Shown: positions 8,328-16,355 of the stretch, one piece after another
How positions within the stretch are numbered: position 1 is the first letter of the stretch
Layout of the letters: the number at the start of each line of letters is the position of its first letter
Assembly: GCF_003591005.1 (NCBI RefSeq)
Contig: NZ_QYYD01000021.1
Location: 1-64,000 of the forward strand
Direction of reading: 5' to 3'
DNA: 64,000 bases
Source: Rhodopseudomonas palustris
Lineage (GTDB): Bacteria > Pseudomonadota > Alphaproteobacteria > Rhizobiales > Xanthobacteraceae
Program-made: the position numbers and the translations under genes
The notes under the pieces: generated by a model
What the model was told of the DNA's origin: nothing
The model's input: the letters and a program-made list of their open reading frames with translations, nothing else
Database searches by the model: none

Positions 8328-9341
8328 TCACGGATACAGCTTCTTGGCGAGGTCCATCATCGCCGGGCGCTCGGAGAGCTTGGTCGGGCCGATCAGCTTG
8401 GCATTGGCGAAGGGCTGCGCCTCGGCGTTGGCCCGCTTGGCGGCTTCCTCGACGACCGGCAGCATCCAGGCATTGGCGTAAAGCAGCTGCGAGTCGACGT
8501 CGAGGAAGTGCTGCATGAACAGCCGCGCGGCGTTGGGATGCGGCGCGTTCTTCAGCATCGCCAGATCCATCTCGGCGAACGGCGCCCCTTCCTTCGGGAT
8601 CACCACCTTGACCGGAAGGCCCTTGAGGTCGGACGCGAAGGCGAACACCTGCGGAATGTAGATCGGATATTCGCCGCGGGCGACGCGCCGCGCGTCGTTG
8701 CGCATGTCGCGGCTGAACACCGGCTTCTGCTCGGCGAGCTTGCGGTTGAACTCAGGGCCCATCTGCTTTTCGAGCAGCGCGAACAGCGTGTTGCCGCTGC
8801 CGAGCGGACGCATGTCGTCCGACAGGATCTTGCCCTTCCACTTCGGATCGGTGAGATCGTTCCAGCTGGTCGGAACGTCGCCGTCCTTGACGAGGCGGGT
8901 GTTGATCAGGATGCCCATCGGCTGCACATAGGCCGGAATGCTGTAGTCGCTGGCCTTGAACGGCGGCCGCAGCTTGGCGGCGTTGGGGATCTCCGGCAGC
9001 TTCTGAATGAAATCGCCGTTCTGCAACTGCTCTTCGATCATCGTCGTGGTGACGATTTCGACGTCGCCGAGGAAGCGGTTGGCAGCCTGCTCGGTGCGGA
9101 TGCGTTCGGTTAGTTCGCTGGCGCGCAGATCGAGGCTTTCGACCGCGATGCCGTATTTCTGCTCGAACGATTTCAGCACGGCGTTAAAGTACGGCGCGCC
9201 GAGCGCCATGTTGTAGACGACGACCTTGCCTTCCTTCTTGGCGGCGTCGACCACCTTATTCCACGCCGCGTCGTCGGCCGCGGACGCTCCCGAAATCGCC
9301 ATGCAAGCGGCCACAGCCGCAACTATCAGCCTGAACAGCAC
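8328..9341 (-). CDS. ABC transporter substrate-binding protein, iron/polyamine class (family 1)
   Basis: A 337-residue periplasmic protein with a Sec leader (LFRLIVAAVAACMAISGASAAD). The mature part starts AAWNKVVDAAKKEGKVVVYN and contains KILSDDMRPLGSGNTLFALL, RRVARGE and APHPNAARLF, all shared with the paralogue at 4349-5398. The start is a GTG, chosen because GGGAGG lies 7 bases before it and the leader begins there. It is first of a three-gene import operon and lies 45 bases after the Rieske ferredoxin-like gene, so it may be the distal part of the amidohydrolase operon. Confidence 0.87.
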   Translation of the reverse strand: MLFRLIVAAVAACMAISGASAADDAAWNKVVDAAKKEGKVVVYNMALGAPYFNAVLKSFEQKYGIAVESLDLRASELTERIRTEQAANRFLGDVEIVTTTMIEEQLQNGDFIQKLPEIPNAAKLRPPFKASDYSIPAYVQPMGILINTRLVKDGDVPTSWNDLTDPKWKGKILSDDMRPLGSGNTLFALLEKQMGPEFNRKLAEQKPVFSRDMRNDARRVARGEYPIYIPQVFAFASDLKGLPVKVVIPKEGAPFAEMDLAMLKNAPHPNAARLFMQHFLDVDSQLLYANAWMLPVVEEAAKRANAEAQPFANAKLIGPTKLSERPAMMDLAKKLYP

Positions 9342-9386
9342 CTAGTCCCTCCCGTTTGATCTTTTCTTATTCGCCGTGCGGCGCCG

Positions 9387-9800
9387 TCAGACGTGCAGCA
9401 CGACGTAGTGTCGGTCGACCTCGACCTGAAACGTTTCGGCGCGTAGTTCGCCTTCGACCAGCGCGCCGCCCGGCTCGACTTTCAGCTCATAGCTCTTCAC
9501 CTTGGTGCGCGACGGATCGCACCATGACCGGCCGGTCCGCAGGTCGAACTCCCAGCCGTGCCACGGGCAGCGCACCATCTCGCCGCGCCGGCTGACCCGA
9601 TAGGACCCGGGCTCGCTGGCTTCGATCACCCCGGTGAGCCGACCCTTGCACAGCGACGCGCCCTCGTGCGGGCAGCGATTGCCGACCGCGAGGTACTCAC
9701 CGTCGACGTTAAAGATGCCGATCTCGCGGCCCTCCACCGTGACGACAAGCCGCTCCCCGGCCGGAATCTGGTCGACGGTGGCGACGACGTGCCGTGTCAT
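9387..9800 (-). CDS. Rieske (2Fe-2S) ferredoxin-like protein
   Basis: A 137-residue single-domain Rieske protein. The cluster motif is CPHEGASL around residue 43 and CPWHGWEF around residue 78, giving two Cys and two His ligands. No membrane segment is present, so it is a soluble electron carrier or small oxygenase ferredoxin. Its start overlaps the stop of the amidohydrolase gene upstream (ATGA-type), which indicates coupling. It may pass electrons to the Rieske oxygenase at 3015-4343, though no reductase gene is nearby. An unusual Cys (RSWCDP) follows the second pair. Confidence 0.85.
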   Translation of the reverse strand: MTRHVVATVDQIPAGERLVVTVEGREIGIFNVDGEYLAVGNRCPHEGASLCKGRLTGVIEASEPGSYRVSRRGEMVRCPWHGWEFDLRTGRSWCDPSRTKVKSYELKVEPGGALVEGELRAETFQVEVDRHYVVLHV

Positions 9801-10903
9801 TTATCGAGTCCATAGAAGTGAGCGGCGTTGCCGTACAGGATCTGTTCGCGCTGCGCCTGGGTCAGATTGGCGCGAAACGCGTAGCGCGGATCGTCGAAGT
9901 CCCAATGCGGATAGTCAGTGGAGAACAGCATCCGGTCCCAGCCAACGCGATCGAACAAATCGAGCAGTTCGGCCGCCGTCGCCGGCTCTTCCATCGGCTG
10001 CGTGGTGAACCAGACGTTCTGGCGCACATACTCCGACGGCGGCCGCTTGAGATGCGGCACTTCGCTGCGCAACCGCGCCCAATGCTTGTCCATTCGCGCG
10101 CTGAGCGACGGCACCCAGCCTAGGCCGCCCTCCATAATCACGACGCGCAGCTGCGGATAGCGCTCGAACACGCCCTCGAACACCAGGCTCGTCAGCGCGG
10201 ACTGCATGATCTGCGCGACCGAATGGTGCTCCTCCATGTAGTAGGACGGCCAGCCCCCGGCGGTCGACGGATGCCCGTTGGTGCCGCCGACATGGATGGT
10301 GATCGGCAGATTGTTACGCACCGCGGCCTCGAAGATCGGCCAGTAGCGGCGACGTCCGATCGGCTCGTCGGTTTTGGGCAGGATCAGGATCTGCGTGAAG
10401 CTCGGATCGCCGCCGCGCGCATCGATCTCGGCGACCGACGCGGCAGTGTCTTCCTGCGCAACCAGCACGGACGCGCGCAGGCGCGGCTCCTGCTTGACCC
10501 AGCGTTCGACCTGCCAGGTGTTCATCGCCCGCGTCAGCGCCGCGCCGAAATCGAGATTGCGCTGGCTGCCCGGATTCCAGCGCAGCGGGATCAGCATGCC
10601 GACCTCGACGCCGTTGGGATCGAGGTGCTGCTGCTGCATCAGCTTCAGGCTCGAACCCGGAGGACCACCCTCCTCCGGATAGGCGTCGGTGCGGGCGGCG
10701 TCCGGTGACATCCGCGGATGCGACAGCGCCTCGGAGAACGCGTGCCGCAGATGGCTGCCATAGATCGTCAGATGATCGATCCAGCGACGCTCCAGATACG
10801 GATGCACCTCGGTCCACGACGTCATCGCCGGATGAATGTCGCAGTCGATCACCTTCAACTTGGATTTTGCCGCCTTCGGCCGGTCGAGTTCGACGATGCT
10901 CAT
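9797..10903 (-). CDS. Amidohydrolase family 2 (ACMSD-like) protein
   Basis: A 368-residue TIM-barrel protein of the ACMSD/amidohydrolase-2 family. The N-terminal metal motif reads DCDIHP, with Asp22 and His24 in place of the usual HxH. Later motifs include ITIHVGG with a likely metal His and FSTDYPHWDFD with the catalytic Asp. The family contains non-oxidative decarboxylases and some hydratases and hydrolases. It overlaps the following paralogue by 4 bases on one side and the Rieske gene by 4 bases on the other. Decarboxylation of an aromatic or muconate-type acid is a reasonable guess, not shown. Confidence 0.85.
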   Translation of the reverse strand: MSIVELDRPKAAKSKLKVIDCDIHPAMTSWTEVHPYLERRWIDHLTIYGSHLRHAFSEALSHPRMSPDAARTDAYPEEGGPPGSSLKLMQQQHLDPNGVEVGMLIPLRWNPGSQRNLDFGAALTRAMNTWQVERWVKQEPRLRASVLVAQEDTAASVAEIDARGGDPSFTQILILPKTDEPIGRRRYWPIFEAAVRNNLPITIHVGGTNGHPSTAGGWPSYYMEEHHSVAQIMQSALTSLVFEGVFERYPQLRVVIMEGGLGWVPSLSARMDKHWARLRSEVPHLKRPPSEYVRQNVWFTTQPMEEPATAAELLDLFDRVGWDRMLFSTDYPHWDFDDPRYAFRANLTQAQREQILYGNAAHFYGLDK

Positions 10904-12021
10904 CGGGCGGGCTCCAAAGAGTTATCCGTGGATTGATCAGCGCTGGCGAGGCGCTGATAGGTGGCGAGCGCGTTGTCGGTCGTGATCTTGCGGACGAGGC
11001 CCGCCGGCAGACCGTCCGGCAGCGCCGCATCGCCGTCGAATTGCCAATGCGGATAGTCGGTCGAGAACAGGAACAGTTCGTCCGACTTGATGTGATCGGC
11101 GAGCCGCAGGATCGCCTCGGCTTCGTCCGCGGCGTCGATCGGCTGCACGGTGAAGCGCACATGGTTGCGGATGAGCTCGGACGGCGCCTGCGTGACCCAC
11201 GGCACCTCGGCGCGGACGCCCTTCCAGGTCTTGTCGGCGCGCCAGATGAAGCCGCTCAGCCAGGTCAGGCCGGATTCGATGAACACCACCTTGAGCCGCG
11301 GAAATTTGGCGAACACGCCCTCCGCGATCAGACTCTGCAGCTGGCTCTCGAACGCGGTCGATTGCGCCACATAGTCTTCGACATAGTAGGACGGCCAGCC
11401 GACGCCGGTCGGTGCGTAGCGATACGTGCTGCCGGCATGAATCCCGATCGGCAGTCCGAGGCGCTCGGCGCGCTCGTAAATCGGCCAGAGCTGACGGCGG
11501 CCGAGCGTGGTCTCGCCCGATACCAGCATCAGGATCTGCACGAATCTGCCATCGGCAGCGCAGCGATCGATCTCGTCAACCGCCAGTTCGGTGTTGTGGG
11601 ACGCGACCGTGATCGACGCCCGCAGGCGCGAGTCCTTGTCCAGCCAGTGCTCGCGCAGCCAGTCATTGGTGGCGCGGCAGAACGCCGACGCCATGTCCTC
11701 GCTGTGCAGCGCCTGCGCGCCGTACAGGCAATTGAGAATGCCGAACCGCGGCTGAAAACGGTCGAGCACGTGACGCTGCATCGCCTGCAGCGAGGTGCCG
11801 GGCTTGGCGCCGCCCTCAATCTGCCAATCCGGCCGGCAGGCCAGCGGCGTATTCTGCGGATAGCTGGTGAGGCTGAGATTGAGTCGATCGAGCGCACGTA
11901 CGTGCACCATCTCGCGCCAATAGTCGTCGAGGTAAGGCAGCAGAACCTGCATCCCCGGGACTGCGGGGTGCAAATCGCAATCGATCGCGCCCGCAAAAGC
12001 TGCGGGACCTGTCCCCGTCAT
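10900..12021 (-). CDS. Amidohydrolase family 2 (ACMSD-like) protein
   Basis: A 373-residue paralogue of the next gene downstream. It has the same DxH start motif (IDCDLHPAV), a mid-barrel GIHAGSTYR segment with the metal His, and FSTDYPHWQFD near residue 320. Two adjacent, similar barrels may form a hetero-oligomer or act on successive intermediates. It is the first gene of the operon amidohydrolase, amidohydrolase, Rieske ferredoxin, perhaps continuing into the transporter. Upstream lies a GTCAA-TTGAC palindrome with a perfect TTGACA on this strand, and a MarR gene faces away. Confidence 0.85.
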   Translation of the reverse strand: MTGTGPAAFAGAIDCDLHPAVPGMQVLLPYLDDYWREMVHVRALDRLNLSLTSYPQNTPLACRPDWQIEGGAKPGTSLQAMQRHVLDRFQPRFGILNCLYGAQALHSEDMASAFCRATNDWLREHWLDKDSRLRASITVASHNTELAVDEIDRCAADGRFVQILMLVSGETTLGRRQLWPIYERAERLGLPIGIHAGSTYRYAPTGVGWPSYYVEDYVAQSTAFESQLQSLIAEGVFAKFPRLKVVFIESGLTWLSGFIWRADKTWKGVRAEVPWVTQAPSELIRNHVRFTVQPIDAADEAEAILRLADHIKSDELFLFSTDYPHWQFDGDAALPDGLPAGLVRKITTDNALATYQRLASADQSTDNSLEPAR

Positions 12022-12095
12022 CGGCGTCTCCCGTCCCGCGGCGTGTTAGTGGTATCCGAAGGTTGAGCTTATGTTGACGGATCAATTAAAGACTT

Positions 12096-12110
12096 GTCAA
12101 GAAATTTGAC
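12096..12110. promoter_or_regulatory. Candidate operator GTCAA-N5-TTGAC
   Basis: A perfect 5-base inverted repeat, GTCAA-GAAAT-TTGAC, lies between a divergent amidohydrolase operon and a MarR gene. It includes TTGACA on the minus strand (12095-12100), a consensus -35 box. A near-identical element, including the flanking TTG on each side, is found at 16278-16291. This sharing suggests a common regulator, possibly the adjacent MarR. Confidence 0.5.
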
Positions 12111-12169
12111 TTGGATCAATGCACCGCAGATCAGGACGGTCAGCGGAACTGACACTGGGGAGTGACGAC

Positions 12170-12673
12170 TTGGCGACGCGCAAACTGTCGATCGCGGAGC
12201 GACCGGTCGACGCGGCATCCGCAGCCACGCGATCTCTCACGCAGGACCATCTCGCGGTGCTGGTGTCGACGATCGGGATGCGGCTCAGCCGCGGATCGTC
12301 CGCCTTCTACAGACGCGCGTTCGACATCAGCACCGTCGAATGGCGACTGCTGATGACGCTCGACCGGATCGAAGCGCTGAACGTCAGCGAGCTGTCGGAG
12401 GCCGCCTTGGTCGACAAGGCCGCGGTCAGCCGCAGCCTCGTCCTGCTCCAGGAGCGCCAACTCATCGATGTGGAACAGACCCGCTCCCGGGGCCGCGCCG
12501 CGATCGCACGCCTGACCGCTGATGGCCGTGCCTTCGTGCGCAAACTCGGCGCGGTCTCGAGCGAGCGCGACGCCCGCTTGTTCAAGACCTTCGCGCCTGA
12601 CGACAAGGCCGCCCTGCGACGTCTGTTGGAGCACCTCGCCAAAGCGCTGGACGACGCAGATTGGGACAGATGA
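12170..12673 (+). CDS. MarR family transcriptional regulator
   Basis: A MarR-type winged-helix protein of about 167 residues. The conserved part runs from LTQDHLAVLV through ISTVEWRLLMTLDRI, then LSEAALVDKAAVSRSLVLLQERQLIDVEQTRSRGRA, which holds the recognition helix and wing. A TTG start at 12170 is preferred because GGGGAG lies 9 bases before it. The ATG at 12119 would add 17 residues but lacks a ribosome site and sits right beside the GTCAA-TTGAC palindrome. It faces away from the amidohydrolase operon and probably controls it. Confidence 0.8.
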   Translation: MATRKLSIAERPVDAASAATRSLTQDHLAVLVSTIGMRLSRGSSAFYRRAFDISTVEWRLLMTLDRIEALNVSELSEAALVDKAAVSRSLVLLQERQLIDVEQTRSRGRAAIARLTADGRAFVRKLGAVSSERDARLFKTFAPDDKAALRRLLEHLAKALDDADWDR

Positions 12674-12769
12674 GCTGAGGCTGCCCTCCAGATCACTTGG
12701 TCGCTTTCCTCCAGGCACAACGCGCAGTGACGTCTGGCCCGCGCCCCTCATCGGTGATCGAATACGTCC

Positions 12770-14011
12770 ATGAGCGCACCTTGGATCAATCTGGCCGTCG
12801 CCTTGGCACTCGGCTTGTTCATCGGGCTGGATAGGGAACGTCGCAAAGGTGACGGCCCTACCCGGAGCGCCGCCGGCATTCGCACCTTTGCGATCACCGC
12901 GCTGCTCGGCGCACTGGCAGTCCTGATCGGCGGTACCTGGTTGCTGGTCGCTGCCGTGGGCGGTCTGGCGGCCTTGACGGCGATCTCCTACTGGCAAAGC
13001 CGTCGCACCGATCCCGGACTCACCTCCGAGGTCGCGCTACTTGCCACGCCCATGATCGGGGCGCTGGCGATGTCGGACATGCCATTGGCCAGCGGCGTCG
13101 CTGTCGCAGTCGTGGCGGTGCTTGCAGCAAAACCCGCTGTTCATCACTTCGCCAAGCGCACCTTGTCCGAGACGGAGGTCAGCGATGCCCTCGTCTTCGC
13201 GATCGCAACGGCGGTGATCTGGCCACTGCTTCCAGACCAGCCGTTGGGACCATACGGATCGCTCAACCCTCACAAGATCTGGCTTCTGGTCGTCCTGATC
13301 CTGGCGATCGGTGGCGCGGGCCATATTCTCGGCCGCCTGCTCGGCCCGCGATTCGGCCTGCCTATTGCTGGACTGGCTTCGGGTTTCGCGTCGAGTACCG
13401 CAACGATCAGTTCGATGGCGCACCGGGCCGCGAATGACCCTTCATCGCTGCCGGCTGCGGTCGCGGGAGCCGCGCTCTCGACGATCGCGACATTCGTGCA
13501 GCTCGCCGTCATACTGTTTGCCGTAAGCACGCCGACCCTGGTGATCATGGCTCCGGCGCTCGCAGCGGGAGGAAGCGTCGCCGCCATCTACGGAATCGCC
13601 TTTACGCTCGTCGCACTCAGATCGACCGGGTCCGAAGCGCCGCTGGACGGTCGCGCATTCAGCATTAGGACCGCGCTGGTGCTGGCTGCCACGATGGCCG
13701 TCATGTTGATGATCGCCGCCATCTTGCGGGATCGATTGGGCGAGGTCGGGATCGCGATAGGCGCTTTGTTTGCAGGTCTCGTTGATACTCATGCCGCGGC
13801 GATATCCGTCGCCTCGCTCGTCGCATCCGGTACCCTGCTTCCCGAGCAGAGCGTCCTGCCAATCGTTGCTGCCATGACGTCCAATGCCCTGATGAAGGTC
13901 GCGATGACACTCGGCCCCGAGCGCGGCCGTTTTGCGGTGCGGGTCGTTCCCGGGCTGGTGCTATCCATGATCGCAACCTGGGCGGTGGCGAGCACGATGG
14001 CGATGCGATGA
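12770..14011 (+). CDS. MgtC/SapB family membrane protein with DUF4010 domain
   Basis: A 413-residue integral membrane protein. The N-terminal MgtC-like part reads NLAVALALGLFIGLDRERRKG with the LDRERR loop and AGIRTFAITALLGAL, typical of the family. The C-terminal two thirds match DUF4010, with about eight further hydrophobic helices and a conserved GFASSTATISSMA stretch. The role of this two-domain type is unknown; MgtC itself is linked to low-magnesium growth. It has no evident operon partner: a MarR gene ends 96 bases before and a TetR gene converges 178 bases after. It looks unrelated to the catabolic neighbours. Confidence 0.85.
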   Translation: MSAPWINLAVALALGLFIGLDRERRKGDGPTRSAAGIRTFAITALLGALAVLIGGTWLLVAAVGGLAALTAISYWQSRRTDPGLTSEVALLATPMIGALAMSDMPLASGVAVAVVAVLAAKPAVHHFAKRTLSETEVSDALVFAIATAVIWPLLPDQPLGPYGSLNPHKIWLLVVLILAIGGAGHILGRLLGPRFGLPIAGLASGFASSTATISSMAHRAANDPSSLPAAVAGAALSTIATFVQLAVILFAVSTPTLVIMAPALAAGGSVAAIYGIAFTLVALRSTGSEAPLDGRAFSIRTALVLAATMAVMLMIAAILRDRLGEVGIAIGALFAGLVDTHAAAISVASLVASGTLLPEQSVLPIVAAMTSNALMKVAMTLGPERGRFAVRVVPGLVLSMIATWAVASTMAMR

Positions 14012-14189
14012 TCGCGGAGGCTGCCATTGCAATACACTTCGGTGAGGTCCGCTTCTGGCTCTCAGCGACGTGCTTCGTCAGGTGGGCATCACTGCAGGCA
14101 CGAGTGAGCAAGAATGCAAGCCTGCATGCCACTGGCGATGATTTCGAGCCGCGCTCCTCACCTATGGAAGTGTGAGAAATTCGGACCCC

Positions 14190-14891
14190 TCAGTCCTCCG
14201 CTCCAGACGAGCGATCGGTTTTCGCTTCCATGAGGCCATGGCTGATGAATTTGCGATAGGTCTCGACCGCCTCGGACAAGGCGGCGTCAATATTTTGACT
14301 TCGTGCGACCTGCTGCGAAAAAACATAATCGCGCGCCGAGATCAGCAGATAGGCGAGTGTGTCGAGTTCGCTCTCCTTGTACTGCGGCAATTCGCCTTGA
14401 TGCCAACTGCGCATCAGCGCGCGCCGGAACCGCGCCAGAATATTGTCTATGTGCTTGCGGTACGCTGCTGGCGCCGCGACCGGGGCCTCGTGCAGCAGGC
14501 GGAAAAACCAGGGATGCTGCCGCGCGTATTCCAGAAATCCGACAAAGCCGCGGATCTCCATGTCGACGAAACCGGACGCGCCCTTGACGCGGGTGTGCAG
14601 GAACTCGAGCACCTCTCGGCCCTTCATCGGCAACAGGTCATCGAACAATTCGTCGCGACTGCCGAAGTAAGCGTAGAACGTGCCGTGGCCAAGACCGGCG
14701 CGCTCCATGATCCGCGAGATCGAAGCTTCGGCGTAGCCGTATTCTCCGACGATCTCGGCCGCGGCGTCGTAGATCGCCTGCCGGTTGCGGACGGATTTTT
14801 CGGCGCGAGTGAGCTTGCGAATCCGGCCGTCGGGCGCGCGAGACGAGGCGGGATTGGCGGGCCGGGTGAGCGCGGTCTTCGTTCTCGCCAT
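14190..14891 (-). CDS. TetR family transcriptional regulator
   Basis: A 233-residue TetR protein with a basic, disordered first 35 residues. The helix-turn-helix is NRQAIYDAAAEIVGEYGYAEASISRIMERAGLGHGTFYAYFGSRDELF read in parts, ending in the classic GTFYAYF. The ligand domain follows from about residue 90. It is transcribed in the same direction as the binding-protein gene upstream (15024-16220), 132 bases away. It may control that gene or the ligase operon at 16.4 kb. No clear palindrome was found in its own upstream space. Confidence 0.87.
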   Translation of the reverse strand: MARTKTALTRPANPASSRAPDGRIRKLTRAEKSVRNRQAIYDAAAEIVGEYGYAEASISRIMERAGLGHGTFYAYFGSRDELFDDLLPMKGREVLEFLHTRVKGASGFVDMEIRGFVGFLEYARQHPWFFRLLHEAPVAAPAAYRKHIDNILARFRRALMRSWHQGELPQYKESELDTLAYLLISARDYVFSQQVARSQNIDAALSEAVETYRKFISHGLMEAKTDRSSGAED

Positions 14892-15023
14892 GGATGCGAT
14901 TCAATGCCTCTGCTAGGCTGCGCCAATTGCGACTTGCGATGCTCGGCTGTGACCGGCCGAACATCGCTGTTTTAGCTGCCCCGCCCCTTCAAGACCAGCC
15001 ACCGGCCTGAAGCTGCGGAACGG

Positions 15024-16220
15024 TCATTTGAGCAACGGACAGGCCTTGTCGCCGAGCGGACGCCAGGCGTTGTCCGGCTCGATCTCGCTGACGATCTGGT
15101 AGTAGTCCCACGGCTCCCTGGACTCCGCCGGCGTCTTCGTCCGTGCCACATACGCCTTGCGCGGCAGCCGGCCGTCCTCCCGCAGCTTGACGCCGTCGGT
15201 GTAGAAGTCGTTCACCGGAAGCTCACGCATCTTCGCCATGACCTTGTCGGCGTCGAAGCTGCCGGCGGCTTCGACGGCCTTGAGCAGATGCATCGTCGAA
15301 CTATAGACGGCGGCGTGGGCCTCTGCCGGCATCACCTTGTTGCGTGCGAAAAACCGCTCGGACCATTCGCGGGTCCGCTTGTCGAGATTCCAGTACCACA
15401 CCGTCGCGAACAGGATGTTCTGAGCCTGCTGCGGCCCGAGGCCATGCGCGTCGGACAGCAGGAAAGCGAGCGCGACGAGCTGCTGACCGCCGCCGCCGAG
15501 CCCGAATTCGTGCGCTTGCTTGATCATGTTGGTGAGGTCCTGCCCGGCCGTGAGAAACGCCACGGTGTCGGCCCCGGACGACTGCGCCCGAACCAGAAAC
15601 GACGAGAAGTCCATGGTGCCCGGCGGATGGCGAACGCTGTCGACGATCTCGCCGCCGCTTGCTGACACGACTTTCTTCACCTCGCTCTCCAGCGAATGGC
15701 CGAACGCCCAATCCTGCACGATCAGAAACCATTTCTTGCGGCCCTGCCGCAGCAGCGCTGCGGGCAGCGCGTGCGCGAACAAATAGGAATCGTGGCTCCA
15801 CTGCGCGGTGTTTGGTGAGCACGCTTTGCCGGTGAGATCGGCGCTCGAGGCACCGGCGTAGATGGCGATCTTGTTCTTGCTCTGAACCAGTTCGCGCACG
15901 GCCAGCGCGACCGCTGAGTTGCCGATATCCGTCACCACATCGACGCCGTCGACGTCGAACCATTTCCGCGCGATGCCGGCGCCGATATCGGGCTTGTTCT
16001 GATGATCGGCGAATACCAGCTCGACCGGCCGGCCGTTGACCGTCTTGCCGAAATCCTCGATCGCCATGCGCGCGCCGTCGACCGAGCCGGCGCCGAGCGA
16101 CGACGAGAGAATACCGGTCATATCGGTGAGTACGCCGATCTTGTACGGCCGATTGTCCTGCGCGCCGGCCGAACCGGCCAGCAGTGCCAGTGCCGCGATC
16201 GCGGCGATCCAAACCTTCAT
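15024..16220 (-). CDS. LIV-type ABC transporter substrate-binding protein (orphan)
   Basis: A 398-residue periplasmic type-1 binding protein with a Sec leader (KVWIAAIAALALLAGSAGAQD). The mature start YKIGVLTDMTGILSSSLGAGSVDGARMAIEDFG is the usual Peripla_BP_6 pattern. No permease or ATPase gene is adjacent, so it must feed a transporter encoded elsewhere, possibly that at 21.2-24.5 kb. It is divergent from an acyl-CoA ligase operon and shares a regulatory space holding the GTCAA-ATAA-TTGAC palindrome, so it likely binds the acid activated by that ligase. A good GGGAGG ribosome site precedes the ATG. Confidence 0.87.
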   Translation of the reverse strand: MKVWIAAIAALALLAGSAGAQDNRPYKIGVLTDMTGILSSSLGAGSVDGARMAIEDFGKTVNGRPVELVFADHQNKPDIGAGIARKWFDVDGVDVVTDIGNSAVALAVRELVQSKNKIAIYAGASSADLTGKACSPNTAQWSHDSYLFAHALPAALLRQGRKKWFLIVQDWAFGHSLESEVKKVVSASGGEIVDSVRHPPGTMDFSSFLVRAQSSGADTVAFLTAGQDLTNMIKQAHEFGLGGGGQQLVALAFLLSDAHGLGPQQAQNILFATVWYWNLDKRTREWSERFFARNKVMPAEAHAAVYSSTMHLLKAVEAAGSFDADKVMAKMRELPVNDFYTDGVKLREDGRLPRKAYVARTKTPAESREPWDYYQIVSEIEPDNAWRPLGDKACPLLK

Positions 16221-16277
16221 GTGATAACCTCCCTGCCTTTATTGTTGATCATAAAACAAACACTACTTCAATGCGTT

Positions 16278-16291
16278 GTCAAATAATTGAC
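16278..16291. promoter_or_regulatory. Candidate operator GTCAA-N4-TTGAC
   Basis: A perfect inverted repeat, GTCAA-ATAA-TTGAC, lies between a divergent binding-protein gene and an acyl-CoA ligase operon. It carries TTGACA on the minus strand and TTGACT on the plus strand, so it would cover both -35 boxes. It closely matches the element at 12096-12110, including the outer TTG on both sides. Confidence 0.55.
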
Positions 16292-16316
16292 TTGCGAGTC
16301 GAAAGTCGAATAGATT
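16287..16316 (+). promoter_or_regulatory. Candidate promoter of the ligase/crotonase/SDR operon
   Basis: TTGACT at 16287-16292 and TAGATT at 16311-16316 are spaced by 18 bases and lie 40 bases before the ligase ATG. The -35 box is part of the GTCAA-TTGAC palindrome, consistent with repression. Eye-matched only. Confidence 0.4.
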
Positions 16317-16355
16317 GACCGCAAGAAGACTTAGACGAGCAGCGGGGAGACGCGA

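Noticed and set aside
12119-12169. ATG at 12119 as start of the MarR gene
   Set aside because: No ribosome site and immediately next to the palindrome; the TTG at 12170 has GGGGAG at a good distance.
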